A stretch of 64,000 nt of DNA, from contig NZ_JACIFP010000002.1 in assembly GCF_014197435.1 (NCBI RefSeq), forward strand, positions 53,995 through 117,994, given 5' to 3'. Shown here in pieces: positions 16,402 through 25,259 of this stretch. A program made the translations under genes and the position numbers. The DNA is from Gordonia humi (GTDB lineage Bacteria; Actinomycetota; Actinomycetes; Mycobacteriales; Mycobacteriaceae). Within the stretch, counting starts at the first letter, position 1; each line of letters begins with the position of its first letter. The notes below the pieces were generated by a model that saw only the letters and a program-made list of their open reading frames with translations, did no database searches and was not told where the DNA came from.

Positions 16402-18120
16402 ATGTTCAACACCGAGTCCGGCAACGCGGCCACGACCGCACTGCACGCTGCGCGCGACCTGCTGGTCACCTTGCGCTCGTCCTACGACGACGCTGTGAGC
16501 CAGTTCTCCTGGCCGGCCGTGGGCGAGAGGTTCAACTTCGCCCACGATTGGTTCGACGCCTACGCCATCGGGAACACCGGCCCGGCTCTCGTGATCGTCG
16601 AGGAGGACGGCTCGCGGGCGTCGTACACCTTCGACGAAATGGCCACGCGGTCCACCCAGGTGGCCGCCCACCTGCGCGGGCTCGGCGTCGGCCGGGGCGA
16701 CAGCGTGGTGGTGATGCTGGGCAACCAGGTCGAGCTGTGGGAGTCGATGCTGGCGGTGATCCGGCTGGGCGCGGTGGTCATGCCCACGACCACCGCCGTC
16801 GGTCCCGCCGACCTCGTCGACCGGCTCGAGCGCGGCGCAGCCAAGGCGGTGATCTGCAACGCCGCCGACACCAACAAGTTCGCCGAGTTGCCCGGGGACT
16901 ACCTGAGGATCGCGGTCGGCGAGGCCAAGGGCTGGGAGCGGTACGCCGCGGCCCACGACCGGCCCGCGACGCCGATCGAGCACCCGGGGAACGCCTCCAC
17001 CGACCGGCTGCTGTTGTACTTCACCTCAGGCACCACGTCGCGGCCGAAGCTGGTCGAGCACACTCACCTCTCCTATCCGGTCGGGCATCTGTCCACGATG
17101 TACTGGCTGGGGCTCGAGCCTGGCGACGTCCACCTAAACATCTCCTCGCCGGGCTGGGCCAAGCACGCCTGGTCGAACTTCTTCGCTCCCTGGCTCGCCG
17201 AGGCGACGACCCTCGTCTACAACTACGCCCGCTTCGACGCCGGAGCACTCCTGCACCAGCTCGACGCCGAGGCGGTCACGACCTTCTGCGCCCCGCCGAC
17301 GGTGTGGCGCATGCTGATCAACGCCGACCTGTCCGCGGGCCGCCCCCGCGCCCTGCGCGAGGCGATCGGCGCGGGCGAGCCGCTCAACCCGGAGGTCATC
17401 CATCAGGTCGAGAAGAACTGGGGCCTTACCATCCGCGACGGCTTCGGCCAGACGGAGTGCACCGCCACGATCGCCAACACCCCGGGCCAGATCGTCAAGG
17501 CCGGCTCGATGGGCCGCCCGCTGCCCGGCGTGCCCGTCGTCCTGGTCGACCCCACCGACCGCACTCTCGTCGAGGGCGTCGGCGAGGGCGAGATCTGCCT
17601 CGACCTCGCCCATCACCCGCTCACCCTGATGACCGGCTACCAGGGCGATGAGACCCGCAACGCCCTTGCCATGGAGGGCGGCTACTACCACACCGGCGAC
17701 GTCGCCTCTCGTGACGAAGACGGCTACATCACCTACGTCGGCCGCACCGACGACGTCTTCAAGGCCAGCGACTACAAGGTCAGTCCCTTCGAGTTGGAGT
17801 CGGTGCTCATCGAGCATCCGGCGGTCGCCGAAGCGGCCATCGTGCCCGCCCCCGACGCGGTTCGGCTCGCGATCCCGAAGGCCTACGTCTCCCTGGCGCC
17901 CGGACACGAGCCCGGGCCGGAGACCGCGCGCGAGATCCTCGCCTTTGCCCGCGAGCGGCTGCCTCCCTACCTGCGCATCCGGCGGATCGAGTTCTACGAC
18001 CTGCCCAAGACCATCTCCGGCAAGATCCGGCGGGTGGAACTGCGCCAGCGTGAGCAGCACATCACCGACCGCCGACCTGCTGGCGAATATCGGGACGAGG
18101 ACTTCGACCTTCGCCGCTGA
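16402..18120 (+). CDS. AMP-dependent acyl-CoA synthetase
   Basis: A 572-residue ANL-superfamily ligase that would activate a carboxylic acid with ATP and CoA. The P-loop is YFTSGTTSRPKLVEHTH (residues about 217-233). The A5 motif is DGFGQTECTATIA. The A8 region reads GYYHTGDVASRDEDGYITYV. The A10 lysine lies in LPKTISGKIRRVEL. The sequence resembles medium-chain/benzoate-type ligases. The start ATG 16402 has GAGAGG upstream. It appears intact and begins with its own promoter region. With the thiolase, dehydrogenase and crotonase nearby it would form a beta-oxidation route. The substrate is undetermined. Confidence 0.85.
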   Translation: MFNTESGNAATTALHAARDLLVTLRSSYDDAVSQFSWPAVGERFNFAHDWFDAYAIGNTGPALVIVEEDGSRASYTFDEMATRSTQVAAHLRGLGVGRGDSVVVMLGNQVELWESMLAVIRLGAVVMPTTTAVGPADLVDRLERGAAKAVICNAADTNKFAELPGDYLRIAVGEAKGWERYAAAHDRPATPIEHPGNASTDRLLLYFTSGTTSRPKLVEHTHLSYPVGHLSTMYWLGLEPGDVHLNISSPGWAKHAWSNFFAPWLAEATTLVYNYARFDAGALLHQLDAEAVTTFCAPPTVWRMLINADLSAGRPRALREAIGAGEPLNPEVIHQVEKNWGLTIRDGFGQTECTATIANTPGQIVKAGSMGRPLPGVPVVLVDPTDRTLVEGVGEGEICLDLAHHPLTLMTGYQGDETRNALAMEGGYYHTGDVASRDEDGYITYVGRTDDVFKASDYKVSPFELESVLIEHPAVAEAAIVPAPDAVRLAIPKAYVSLAPGHEPGPETAREILAFARERLPPYLRIRRIEFYDLPKTISGKIRRVELRQREQHITDRRPAGEYRDEDFDLRR

Positions 18121-18472
18121 ATCTCTCTCCCCGCAATGAGGCTCTCTCCCGAAAACGCGGGTGCAGGCCCGGTGGAAGATGGAGTCAGCCTGATCTCCGT
18201 CACTCTAGACAGGCCGCCCTTCCGGTGGCGGTTCATATTCCTGACACAGAGAAAAGCGGCTTACGTGAAGCGACCAGGAACAGGCCAACAGGGAGATCGT
18301 TCAGGAAGTCCCTCAGCTATTTTCGGAGACCTGTGATGACCTACTCCGGCCACGACTCACATACGGCGCTCTATGTATCTGGACGTATGAGATGCATCCC
18401 GGTGCTGCCCGGGTGTCCACGACGCCCGCAGGAACGTCAGCTGCTCGTTGCGAGCGGCAGGAGGAATCAGTG
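18121..18472. other. Intergenic region
   Basis: About 350 bp between the synthetase and the CocE-type hydrolase. I see no gene. CTCACATACG near 18356 and CGTATGAG near 18384 make a weak inverted repeat that could be an operator of the hydrolase gene. Confidence 0.4.
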
Positions 18473-20217
18473 ATGGTTCGCCTCGAACTCGACGTCCAGG
18501 TCGCGATGCGGGATGGCACGAAGCTGAGCACCGACATCTGGATCCCCGACGATGCCCCGGCCCCTGTGCTGCTCGTGCGTACCCCGTACGGCAAGCACAC
18601 CGTGCCGGTCCTTGGCCACCCCCTCCTCCCGAGCTTCTTCGCGGCGCTGGAGGCCGGATACGCGCTAGTCTGGCAAGACTGCCGAGGGACCTTCGGATCC
18701 TCCGGGATCTTCACACCCATGGTCGACGAGCCTTCCGATGGCACAGACGCTGTCGAGTGGATCCGAGAACAGCCGTGGTGCAACGGAACGGTCGGCACTT
18801 TCGGGCCGTCGTACCTGGGGTTCACGCAATGGGCGACGGCCTCCCAACGCCCCCCGGGCTCAACGCCATGGTGCCGATGGTGACCAGCACCGACTACTAC
18901 AACGCACCTTGGTACTCCCCTGGGGGCGCCTTGTCGTGGCAGACCGTCTGGTGGTGGGCGACGACAATGGCGCTGGCCGACGGCGCTCGCGCAATGGCAC
19001 GCGGTGGCCAGAACTCCGAACTACTGAGCACTGTGCTGGGGATGCTGGCCGATCCCGAGCCGCACCTGCAGCACAGCCCAGCCTATGACCAGGAGGCGCT
19101 CGTCCGGCAGCTGCCCTGGTGGCCGGACATGGTCGGCCACGCCGACCGGGATGACTACTGGCGGCATCTGGCCGTCGTCGAGCACCTCGACGAGATCAGT
19201 GTGCCGGCCTTGCACGTGGGGGGATGGTTTGACATTTTTGCCCACGACACCACCGCCACGTTCAGCCAGATGCGCTCTCGGGCCGCCGGCGCCGAGGCCA
19301 GGGACGGGCAGCGACTGATCATGGGGCCGTGGGACCATCTCAACTTCAGCGGCGTCTACCCCGACCGACAGTTCGGACTCCTCGGCAACGCGGAGGCCTT
19401 GGACTTGACCAGCACGTATTTGAAATTCTTCGACCGATGGCTTCGCGGCGATGTCGGAGCGCTCGACGGCACCGCGCCGGTGCGGATCTTCGTGATGGGG
19501 ATCGATCAATGGCGCGACGAGCAAGATTGGCCCCTCCCCGACACGACGTACACCGACTATTTCCTCGGCGGGGATGGTCGCGCTCACCCAGAGACCGGCG
19601 GCGGCACGTTGAGCCGTGCGGCATCGCCGATCGCTGGCGTCGACAACTACGAATACGACCCACGTGACCCGGTTCCGAGCATGGGAGGTCGCCTCCTCCT
19701 GCCGGCCGCCGCTCACGGAGCCGGCCCGGTCGACCAACGTCCGATCGAGGAGCGTCCCGACGTCCTGTGCTACTCCACTGGCCCGCTGGAAGAGGCAGTC
19801 GAGGTAACCGGACACGTGCGGCTGATCCTCCATGCAACGTCTTCGGCCCTCGACACCGACTTCACCGGAAAGCTGGTCGATGTCTATCCCGACGGTCGAG
19901 CGCTCTACCTCACCGACGGCGTACTGCGGGCCAAGTACCGAGACTCGTTGTCCGAGCCACAGCATCTAGAGCCCGGGCGCACCTACGAGTTAGCCCTTGA
20001 TCTGGGCGTGACCTCGAACGTCTTCCTGCCTGGCCACCAGCTCCGGCTGGAAGTATCCAGCAGCAACTTCCCCCGCTACGACCGCAACACCAACACGGGT
20101 CGAGTCGGCGCCGCGGAGAAACTCAACGAAGCGCTCGTCGCTCGCAATGCGGTCTTGCACGGACCCGGTCGCCCCAGTCGGCTCATACTACCGATCATCG
20201 ATCGGACTCGCCGGTAG
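18473..20217 (+). pseudogene. CocE/NonD-type X-Pro dipeptidyl-peptidase-like hydrolase, frameshifted
   Basis: This family has an alpha/beta hydrolase fold plus a C-terminal jelly-roll and hydrolyses esters or acyl bonds. The start ATG 18473 has GGAGGA upstream. The first frame gives the hydrolase N-terminus (QVAMRDGTKLSTDIW, LVWQDCRGTFGSSG) and the nucleophile motif GPSYLG. At about 18855 a run of Cs is one base short, and the rest continues in another frame: GLNAMVPMVTSTDYY, LHVGGWFDIFAHDTT (Asp region) and IMGPWDHLNFSG (His). The jelly-roll domain (VTGHVRLILHATSSALDTDF) and C-terminus are complete. One base would restore about 580 residues, so either recent decay or sequencing error applies. 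Confidence 0.8.
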
Positions 20218-20499
20218 AGCGTTCCAACTGTATCGGGTCTATCCGGGAACGCGGTCGGCGTAGAGGATTCTCAGGGCGAACTCCACGTCCTGTTTACGGA
20301 CGTGGCGCTGCGAGCCGCCATGCGCCGACGAAGAGTCGCCGAAGCTCGCTCGAAGTCTGCCGTATGCGGCGCGGACGCGTCGCTGCATTGCTGGTCAGCC
20401 CCAGTAGCCACGTCGCACTGCACGGCAAATGCCTCGGCGAACGCGGTGGCGCCGGTCCGGACCTGGTCACCGAACCCACGCAGGAGCAAGACGAAGAGC

Positions 20500-20590
20500 C
20501 TCCCGGAGCGCCGCTACCGGTGCAGCGGCTGCGGCCACGTGTGGCGACAGGACACCACCAAGGCCGCCGAGCCTCGGGCGAAGCTGTCGC
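20500..20590 (+). pseudogene. ISL3-family transposase fragment
   Basis: About 30 residues, ERRYRCSGCGHVWRQDTT and KAAEPRAKLSR, match the end of the zinc-finger and start of the HTH of ISL3 transposases. No further transposase sequence is visible. The fragment abuts the broken mftF. The 280 bp before it (20218-20499) contain no recognisable gene. Confidence 0.6.
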
Positions 20591-20591
20591 G

Positions 20592-20735
20592 GACATCGCC
20601 GCGGGCGAGCGCGGGCGCCGGCTCCTTGAGGCGCAGCACCCGCAGCGGCGAGCCGCCGACCAGGGTGCGGCCACCGTCGTGGACCCGGACGCCCTCGCCG
20701 ACGCGCACCCGGAAGCCCGCCGGCAGTCCCGTCAT
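20592..20735 (-). pseudogene. mftF: mftF N-terminal fragment (mycofactocin glycosyltransferase)
   Basis: The ATG overlaps the SDR stop as ATGA. The first 40 residues, LPAGFRVRVGEGVRVHDGG and RTLVGGSPLRVLRL, match the conserved N-terminus of MftF, which adds beta-1,4-linked glucose residues to mycofactocin. The GT-A glycosyltransferase domain and membrane part are missing; an ISL3 fragment replaces them. Recognition rests on a short but characteristic segment plus cluster position. Confidence 0.65.
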
Positions 20736-21454
20736 GGCCGGAAGCCGCCGTCGGCGCTGACCACGCTGCCGTTGAGCGCGGCCGCGTCGGGCGAGCAGCA
20801 GAAGGCGATGGTGGCGGCGACCTCGTCGGGGTCGAGCACGCGGCGCAGCAGCTGGTTGCTGGCGAAGGAGACCGGGTCGGAGATGCCGTAGAGCTCAGCG
20901 GTCGCGTCGAGCATCGGAGTGTTGGTCGAGCCCGGCGAGACGGCGACGGCGGTGACGCCGGTGCCGACGAGGTCGGCCGCAAGCCCCTTCACGACCCCGA
21001 CCACCGCGTGCTTGGCGGCGTTGTAGCCGGCCAGGTGGAAGAGACCGTACGACGCGGCCGCGGACGCGACGGCCACGAAGCGGCACCCGCTCGGGTCCGG
21101 TCCCGCGAGCATCGCCGGCACGGCGACGGCCGCGGTGTGCCAGACCCCGCGCACGTCGACGTCCCACATCTCCTGGGTCTCGTCGTCGGGCGCCTCCCAC
21201 AACGGCTGCCCACCACGGATGACCGCGGCCGCGGCGACCGCCACGTCGAGGCGACCCCAGCGCTCGAGCGCCAGGTCGACCGCCTCCTGGAGTCCGCCCC
21301 GGTCGCGCACGTCGGCGACCAGATGGGCACTGCCCTCCGGGGGCGTTGCGTCGCGGAGATCGACGCCCACGACGGCGTACCCCTGACCGGCGAGGCGCCG
21401 GACCGTCGCCGTACCGATGCCGCCGGCCGCGCCGGTGACGAGAGCGACCCTCAC
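20732..21454 (-). CDS. SDR-family dehydrogenase of the mycofactocin cluster
   Basis: A 240-residue short-chain dehydrogenase. The cofactor loop is TGAAGGIGTA (residues 7-16), acidic D32 in VVGVDLRD suggests NAD preference, and the catalytic set is Ser in VASAAASYG with Y-x-x-x-K in YNAAKHAVV. It lies between mftE and mftF with tight spacing (8 bp from mftE, overlapping mftF). SDRs coupled to mycofactocin carry non-exchangeable NADH and use mycofactocin as electron acceptor; I infer that role from the context. Its alcohol substrate is unknown. Confidence 0.75.
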   Translation of the reverse strand: MRVALVTGAAGGIGTATVRRLAGQGYAVVGVDLRDATPPEGSAHLVADVRDRGGLQEAVDLALERWGRLDVAVAAAAVIRGGQPLWEAPDDETQEMWDVDVRGVWHTAAVAVPAMLAGPDPSGCRFVAVASAAASYGLFHLAGYNAAKHAVVGVVKGLAADLVGTGVTAVAVSPGSTNTPMLDATAELYGISDPVSFASNQLLRRVLDPDEVAATIAFCCSPDAAALNGSVVSADGGFRP

Positions 21455-21461
21455 CCCGTCC

Positions 21462-22097
21462 TCACCCCAGCCTCCGGAGGACGTCGGCGACCATCGCCTT
21501 CAGCACCCGTGCGCCCTCGGCGGCGGATGCCCCGGTCGGATCGCCGAGCACGCCGTTGGCTGACACGGCCTCGACGCCGCCGGTCATCATCGCGGGCAGG
21601 ATCTCGCTCAACGGCTGGGTGTTGCCGGCCTCGGCCCGGTCGAGTCGGACCGACTGCGGGCGCAGGTGGAGCATCAGGCTGGTCTCGGTGAGGCCGGCGT
21701 GGAGGTCCACCTCCTCGGTCGCGCAGGGGACCCACTCGATCTCGTCGGAGGCGTTGAGCGCGGTGACGTTGCCGCCGTGGGCATTGACCACGACGACCCG
21801 GCCGGCCCAGGTGCGCAGCGACCGGACGAGCTCGACCACCTGGTGGGTCAACGCCTCGGTGCCGATCGACGCCGTGCCGGCGAAGGACTGGTGCTCGCCG
21901 CTCGACCCGTAGCTGATCGCCGGCGCCACCCAGGTGTCGCCCACCTCCGCAGCGACTCCCTCGGCCACCGCGACCGCGATCGCCGTGTCGGTGTCGAGAG
22001 GCAGGTGCGGCCCGTGCTGCTCGGTGCTGCCGAGCGGCACCAGCACCAGCCCGGCACCGGCCGTCTCCGGCGACGTGGCGTCGGCCAGTCGGGTCAT
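21462..22097 (-). CDS. mftE: MftE, creatininase-family peptidase
   Basis: Cleaves the MftC-modified MftA peptide to release the C-terminal Val-Tyr-derived AHDP core of mycofactocin. The creatininase signature is complete: PLGSTEQHGPHLPLDTD with metal-binding E, H and D near residues 25-38, SYGSSGEHQSFAGT, VVNAHGGNVTA and HAGLTETSLM. The start ATG at 22097 is preferred; an open extension to 22139 runs into the palindromic repeat. About 211 residues, slightly short for the family (about 230-250). It follows mftD after the 138-bp repeat block. Confidence 0.85.
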   Translation of the reverse strand: MTRLADATSPETAGAGLVLVPLGSTEQHGPHLPLDTDTAIAVAVAEGVAAEVGDTWVAPAISYGSSGEHQSFAGTASIGTEALTHQVVELVRSLRTWAGRVVVVNAHGGNVTALNASDEIEWVPCATEEVDLHAGLTETSLMLHLRPQSVRLDRAEAGNTQPLSEILPAMMTGGVEAVSANGVLGDPTGASAAEGARVLKAMVADVLRRLG

Positions 22098-22106
22098 GGT
22101 GCGATC

Positions 22107-22244
22107 CCGGGCAGCGGTGAGCCAGCAACCGAATCGCAACGCAGGAAGGTTGCCTGCTCACCGCCACACGGCATCGGCCCCGGGCAGCGGTGAGCCAGCA
22201 ACCGAGTCGCGACGCATGATGGTTGCCTGCTCACCGCCACACGG
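22107..22244. repeat. Two tandem copies of a 65-bp palindromic repeat
   Basis: Unit 1 (22107-22171) and unit 2 (22180-22244) differ at only a few positions. Each is itself a hairpin: GCGGTGAGCCAGCAACC pairs with GGTTGCCTGCTCACCGC except for two central bases. They fill the gap between mftD and mftE. They resemble REP-type elements or RNA hairpins that adjust expression of downstream genes. Confidence 0.7.
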
Positions 22245-22248
22245 ATCC

Positions 22249-23463
22249 TCATGACCGGTGGAAGCCCTCGGGCACCAGCAGGGTCTCGGGCGTGAGCTCG
22301 TCGACCGACGAGAGCCCCAGGCCGAGCAGGGCGGAGTCGATGCCGCCGCGGAGCACGTCGAGCACGTTCTCCACGCCCGCCTGGCCGTTGGCCGCCAGGC
22401 CCCACAGGTAGGCACGCCCGATCAGCACCGCACGGGCGCCCAGGGCGAGCGCCTTGACGACGTCGGAGCCACGTCGTACGCCGCCGTCCATCAGCACCTC
22501 GACCTGGTCACCGACCGCCGAGGCGATCGGGTGCAGGAGGCGGATCGCGGCCGGGGTGCCGTCGAGGTTGTTGCCGCCGTGGTTGGAGACCGAGATGGCC
22601 GCGACGCCGGCGTCGACGGCACGCTTCGCGTCGTCGACGCGCGAGACGCCCTTGAGGACGAAGGGCGTGCCGCTGATGTCGGCCCACTGCTGGCGCATCC
22701 AGGCGACGTCGTCCCACGACGGCGGCGGCGTGGTCATCCACTCGTAGTAGGCGCCGAAGAAGGTCGGGCCGGTGGTCGCGCCGGGCGGCGCGAGGTTGGG
22801 AGCGGTCAGGTCGGGGATCTGCCCGGTCCTGCGAAATTCTTGGCCGAACTGGTAGAGCCAGCGCGGCTTGGTGGCGACCTTGGGCGCCATCCGCACCATC
22901 GTCTTGAGGTCGACCTTCTCGGGGATCTCGGGCGAGCCCCAGTCACGCCCCATCGAGAACGACCAGTCCAGCGTGGCGATCAGGCCGATCGCGCCGGCCT
23001 TGTGGGCGCGCTCCATGCGCTGCACCATCACGTCGCGGTCGCCGGTCCAGTACATCTGGAAGAGCGTGCGCGGGCAGGCCTCGACGACCTCCTCGACCGG
23101 CTTCGACGCGAAGTTCGACAGCCCCATCAGCGTGCCGCGGTTGTTCGCGGCGCGGGCGACGGCGACCTCGCCGTCGGGGTGCACCGCCTGTACGCCGGTC
23201 GGGCTGATCAGCACGGGCAGGGACACCTCGTGCCCGAGCACGATGCGCGTCAGGTCGCGGTCGGCGTGGTGGCCCGCGACGTGGGGCAGCAGCCCGATCT
23301 CGGCGAAGGCCGTCTGGTTGTCGGCGACCGTCTGGCCGCGCTCCGACCCGGCCACGAGCGCGCCGTACACCGGAGCCGGCAGGCGCTTCTGCGCGCGCCG
23401 CTGGGCGACGGCGACCGACTCGAACCAGGGGTTCTGCTTCCAGGGATTCTCGAAGCGGCTCAC
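22249..23463 (-). CDS. mftD: MftD, FMN-dependent alpha-hydroxy-acid-dehydrogenase-like oxidase
   Basis: A 404-residue TIM-barrel flavoprotein of the lactate/glycolate oxidase family that oxidatively deaminates AHDP to premycofactocin. Visible motifs are VSLPVLISPTGVQAVHPDGE, the active-site SVSNHGGNNLDGTPA (catalytic His, normally SNHGGRQLD) and VLMDGGVRRGSDVVKALALGA for FMN phosphate binding. The GTG start overlaps the mftC stop (GTGA), which implies translational coupling. It appears intact. Confidence 0.85.
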   Translation of the reverse strand: MSRFENPWKQNPWFESVAVAQRRAQKRLPAPVYGALVAGSERGQTVADNQTAFAEIGLLPHVAGHHADRDLTRIVLGHEVSLPVLISPTGVQAVHPDGEVAVARAANNRGTLMGLSNFASKPVEEVVEACPRTLFQMYWTGDRDVMVQRMERAHKAGAIGLIATLDWSFSMGRDWGSPEIPEKVDLKTMVRMAPKVATKPRWLYQFGQEFRRTGQIPDLTAPNLAPPGATTGPTFFGAYYEWMTTPPPSWDDVAWMRQQWADISGTPFVLKGVSRVDDAKRAVDAGVAAISVSNHGGNNLDGTPAAIRLLHPIASAVGDQVEVLMDGGVRRGSDVVKALALGARAVLIGRAYLWGLAANGQAGVENVLDVLRGGIDSALLGLGLSSVDELTPETLLVPEGFHRS

Positions 23464-24671
23464 GGGACGAACCCCGCGAGCGGGCTCTCCGCGCAGTCAC
23501 TCACCGGAGGACGGGTCATGAGCTGGAGCATCACCGGCTGGTTGCGGGTCGGCGCGGCCTTGGAGTGGTCATGCGACGCGGCCGGGATGGTCCGCGCACC
23601 CTGCTCGATCAGCTGGCCGAGCGCTACCTCGCCGTACCCCTGCACGCACTCGGGGTCGGGGCCGTCGAGCGGCAGCCCGGTGAAGAACTTGGCGGCCATG
23701 CACCCGCCCCGGCAGGAGTCGTAGTGCGCGCACTTCGTGCAGGCACCGCCGGTCTGCGGCGAGCGCAGGTCGGCGAAGAGCGGGGAGGTCCGCCAGACCT
23801 GGCCGAAGCCACCGTCGGTGAGCAGGTTGCCGGCGTGGAACTCCTCGTGGATCGCGAAGGGACACGCGTAGACGTCGCCGATCGGGTCGATCAGGCAGAC
23901 CACGCGCCCGGCGCCACAGAGGTTGAGGCCGGGCAGCGCCCCGCTCCCATCGGCGGGGCCGAAGGCGGCGAGGTGGAAGAAGGAATCGCCCGTCAGCACC
24001 TCCTCCCCCTTCGCCATCAGCCAGTCATAGAGCTCGCGCTGCTGCTCCGGCAGCGGGTGCAGCTCGTCCCAGACATCGGCACCGCGGCCCGACGGACGCA
24101 GCCGGGTCAGCCGCAGCGTCGCGCCGTACTCGTCGGCGAGCGCCTGGAACTCCTCGAGCTGGCCGATGTTCTGCCGCGTGCACACGACGCTGATCTTGGC
24201 GTCGGCGAAGCCGGCGTCCCTCAGGTTCTGCAGCGCGGTGATCGCGGTGTCGAAGGAGCCCGGGCCGCGCACGTAGTCGTTGACCTCGGCCGTCGCCCCG
24301 TCGAGCGAGATCTGCACGTCGACGTACCCCCCGCAGGCCGGCGAGGCCAGGAACGCCGCGCGATCGGGCGTCAGCCGGACGCCGTTGGTCGAGAACTTCA
24401 CGCCGACCTGGTGGTTCACGGCGTACTCCAGCAGGTGCCAGAAGTCCGGGCGGATCGTCGGCTCGCCGCCGCCGATGTTGACGTAGAAGACCTGCATCCG
24501 CTGCAGCTCGTCGATCACCGCCTCGCACTGCTCGGTGGTCAGCTCGCGCGGGTCACGCCGGCCCGACGACGACAGGCAGTGCGCGCACTCAAGGTTGCAG
24601 GCATAGGTCAGCTCCCACGTCAGGCAGATGGGCGCGTCCAGCCCCAGCTCGAAGTGCTCGATCAGCCTCAT
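23460..24671 (-). CDS. mftC: MftC, mycofactocin radical SAM maturase
   Basis: A 403-residue radical SAM enzyme that decarboxylates and crosslinks the C-terminal Val-Tyr of MftA with help from the carrier MftB. The SAM cluster motif is YACNLECAHC (CxxxCxxC, residues about 26-33), the glycine-rich SAM loop is NIGGGEPTIR, and the SPASM domain has cysteines at LCGAGRVVC, ACPF, GGACTKCAHYDSCRGGC and PEC. The start ATG 24671 has GAGGAGG eight bases upstream and overlaps the mftB stop as ATGA. No mftA or full mftB remains, so substrate would have to come from elsewhere. Confidence 0.88.
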   Translation of the reverse strand: MRLIEHFELGLDAPICLTWELTYACNLECAHCLSSSGRRDPRELTTEQCEAVIDELQRMQVFYVNIGGGEPTIRPDFWHLLEYAVNHQVGVKFSTNGVRLTPDRAAFLASPACGGYVDVQISLDGATAEVNDYVRGPGSFDTAITALQNLRDAGFADAKISVVCTRQNIGQLEEFQALADEYGATLRLTRLRPSGRGADVWDELHPLPEQQRELYDWLMAKGEEVLTGDSFFHLAAFGPADGSGALPGLNLCGAGRVVCLIDPIGDVYACPFAIHEEFHAGNLLTDGGFGQVWRTSPLFADLRSPQTGGACTKCAHYDSCRGGCMAAKFFTGLPLDGPDPECVQGYGEVALGQLIEQGARTIPAASHDHSKAAPTRNQPVMLQLMTRPPVSDCAESPLAGFVP

Positions 24672-24721
24672 GCGGCGACCTCCTCGCGGGAGCGGACCAT
24701 ATCGGAGCCGCCCAACGAGGA
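24668..24721 (-). pseudogene. mftB: mftB C-terminal fragment
   Basis: Only about 17 codons precede mftC in the overlapping frame, reading SLGGSDMVRSREEVAA, which resembles the end of MftB, the RiPP-recognition partner of MftA. An in-frame stop and then the IS256 remnant lie immediately upstream. The call depends on position and the DMV-R-R ending, so it is tentative. Confidence 0.5.
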
Positions 24722-24739
24722 GAGTCAACATTTTGCGAC

Positions 24740-25132
24740 GACAGCTCGATGCTGCACTCGGTCTACGACCAGCCCGACGCCGACGCCGTGCAGGCCCAGT
24801 TCGACCGGCTACTCGACTACGTCGAGGAGAAGCTGCCAGCCGTCTTCACCCACCTCGACGCCGCTCGCGAAGACATCCTCGCCTTCACCAAGTACCCCCA
24901 AGGACCTCTGGACCCAGATCTGGTCCAACAACCCCACCGAGCGACTCCACAAGGAGATCCGGCGACGCACCGACGCCGTCGGCATCTTCCCGACCCGTGA
25001 GTCGATCGTGCGACTGGTCGGGGCCGTGCTGGCCGAGCAGACCGACGAATGGGCCGAAGGCCGCCGCTACCTCGGACTCGACGTCCTGGCCCGCTCCCGC
25101 ATGAGCCTCGCGCCCCCACCGAACCCGAGATA
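24740..25132 (+). pseudogene. IS256-family transposase, C-terminal fragment with frameshift
   Basis: The C-terminal quarter of a Mutator-type transposase. One frame encodes MLHSVYDQPDADAVQAQFDR and FTHLDAAREDILAFTKYP. An extra C near 24897 shifts the frame, and IWSNNPTERLHKEIRRRTDA, IFPTRESIVRLVGAVLAEQ and RYLGLDVLARSRMSL continue in the next. The NPTER segment is characteristic of the family. The 95 bp that follow to the IS3 copy hold no gene. Confidence 0.8.
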
Positions 25133-25259
25133 GGAGCTGACGACCTGCCCGCACTGACCGCCTGACCCACCAGCAAGGAGCACGCAGCCCTACACCACTA
25201 TCTGGCACTTGACCCCGAGAAGTGCTCGGGGCTGATGCACGGTTAGGTGACACGGTTAG

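Noticed and set aside
22107..22244. CRISPR-like array
   Set aside because: There are only two units, directly abutting apart from 8 bp and without unique spacers, so this is a palindromic repeat, not CRISPR. No cas genes were seen.
22258..25133. Two very long plus-strand frames opposite mftC and mftD
   Set aside because: Antisense shadows rich in Arg, Gly and Ala. The second only contains a short true IS256 fragment at its 3' end.
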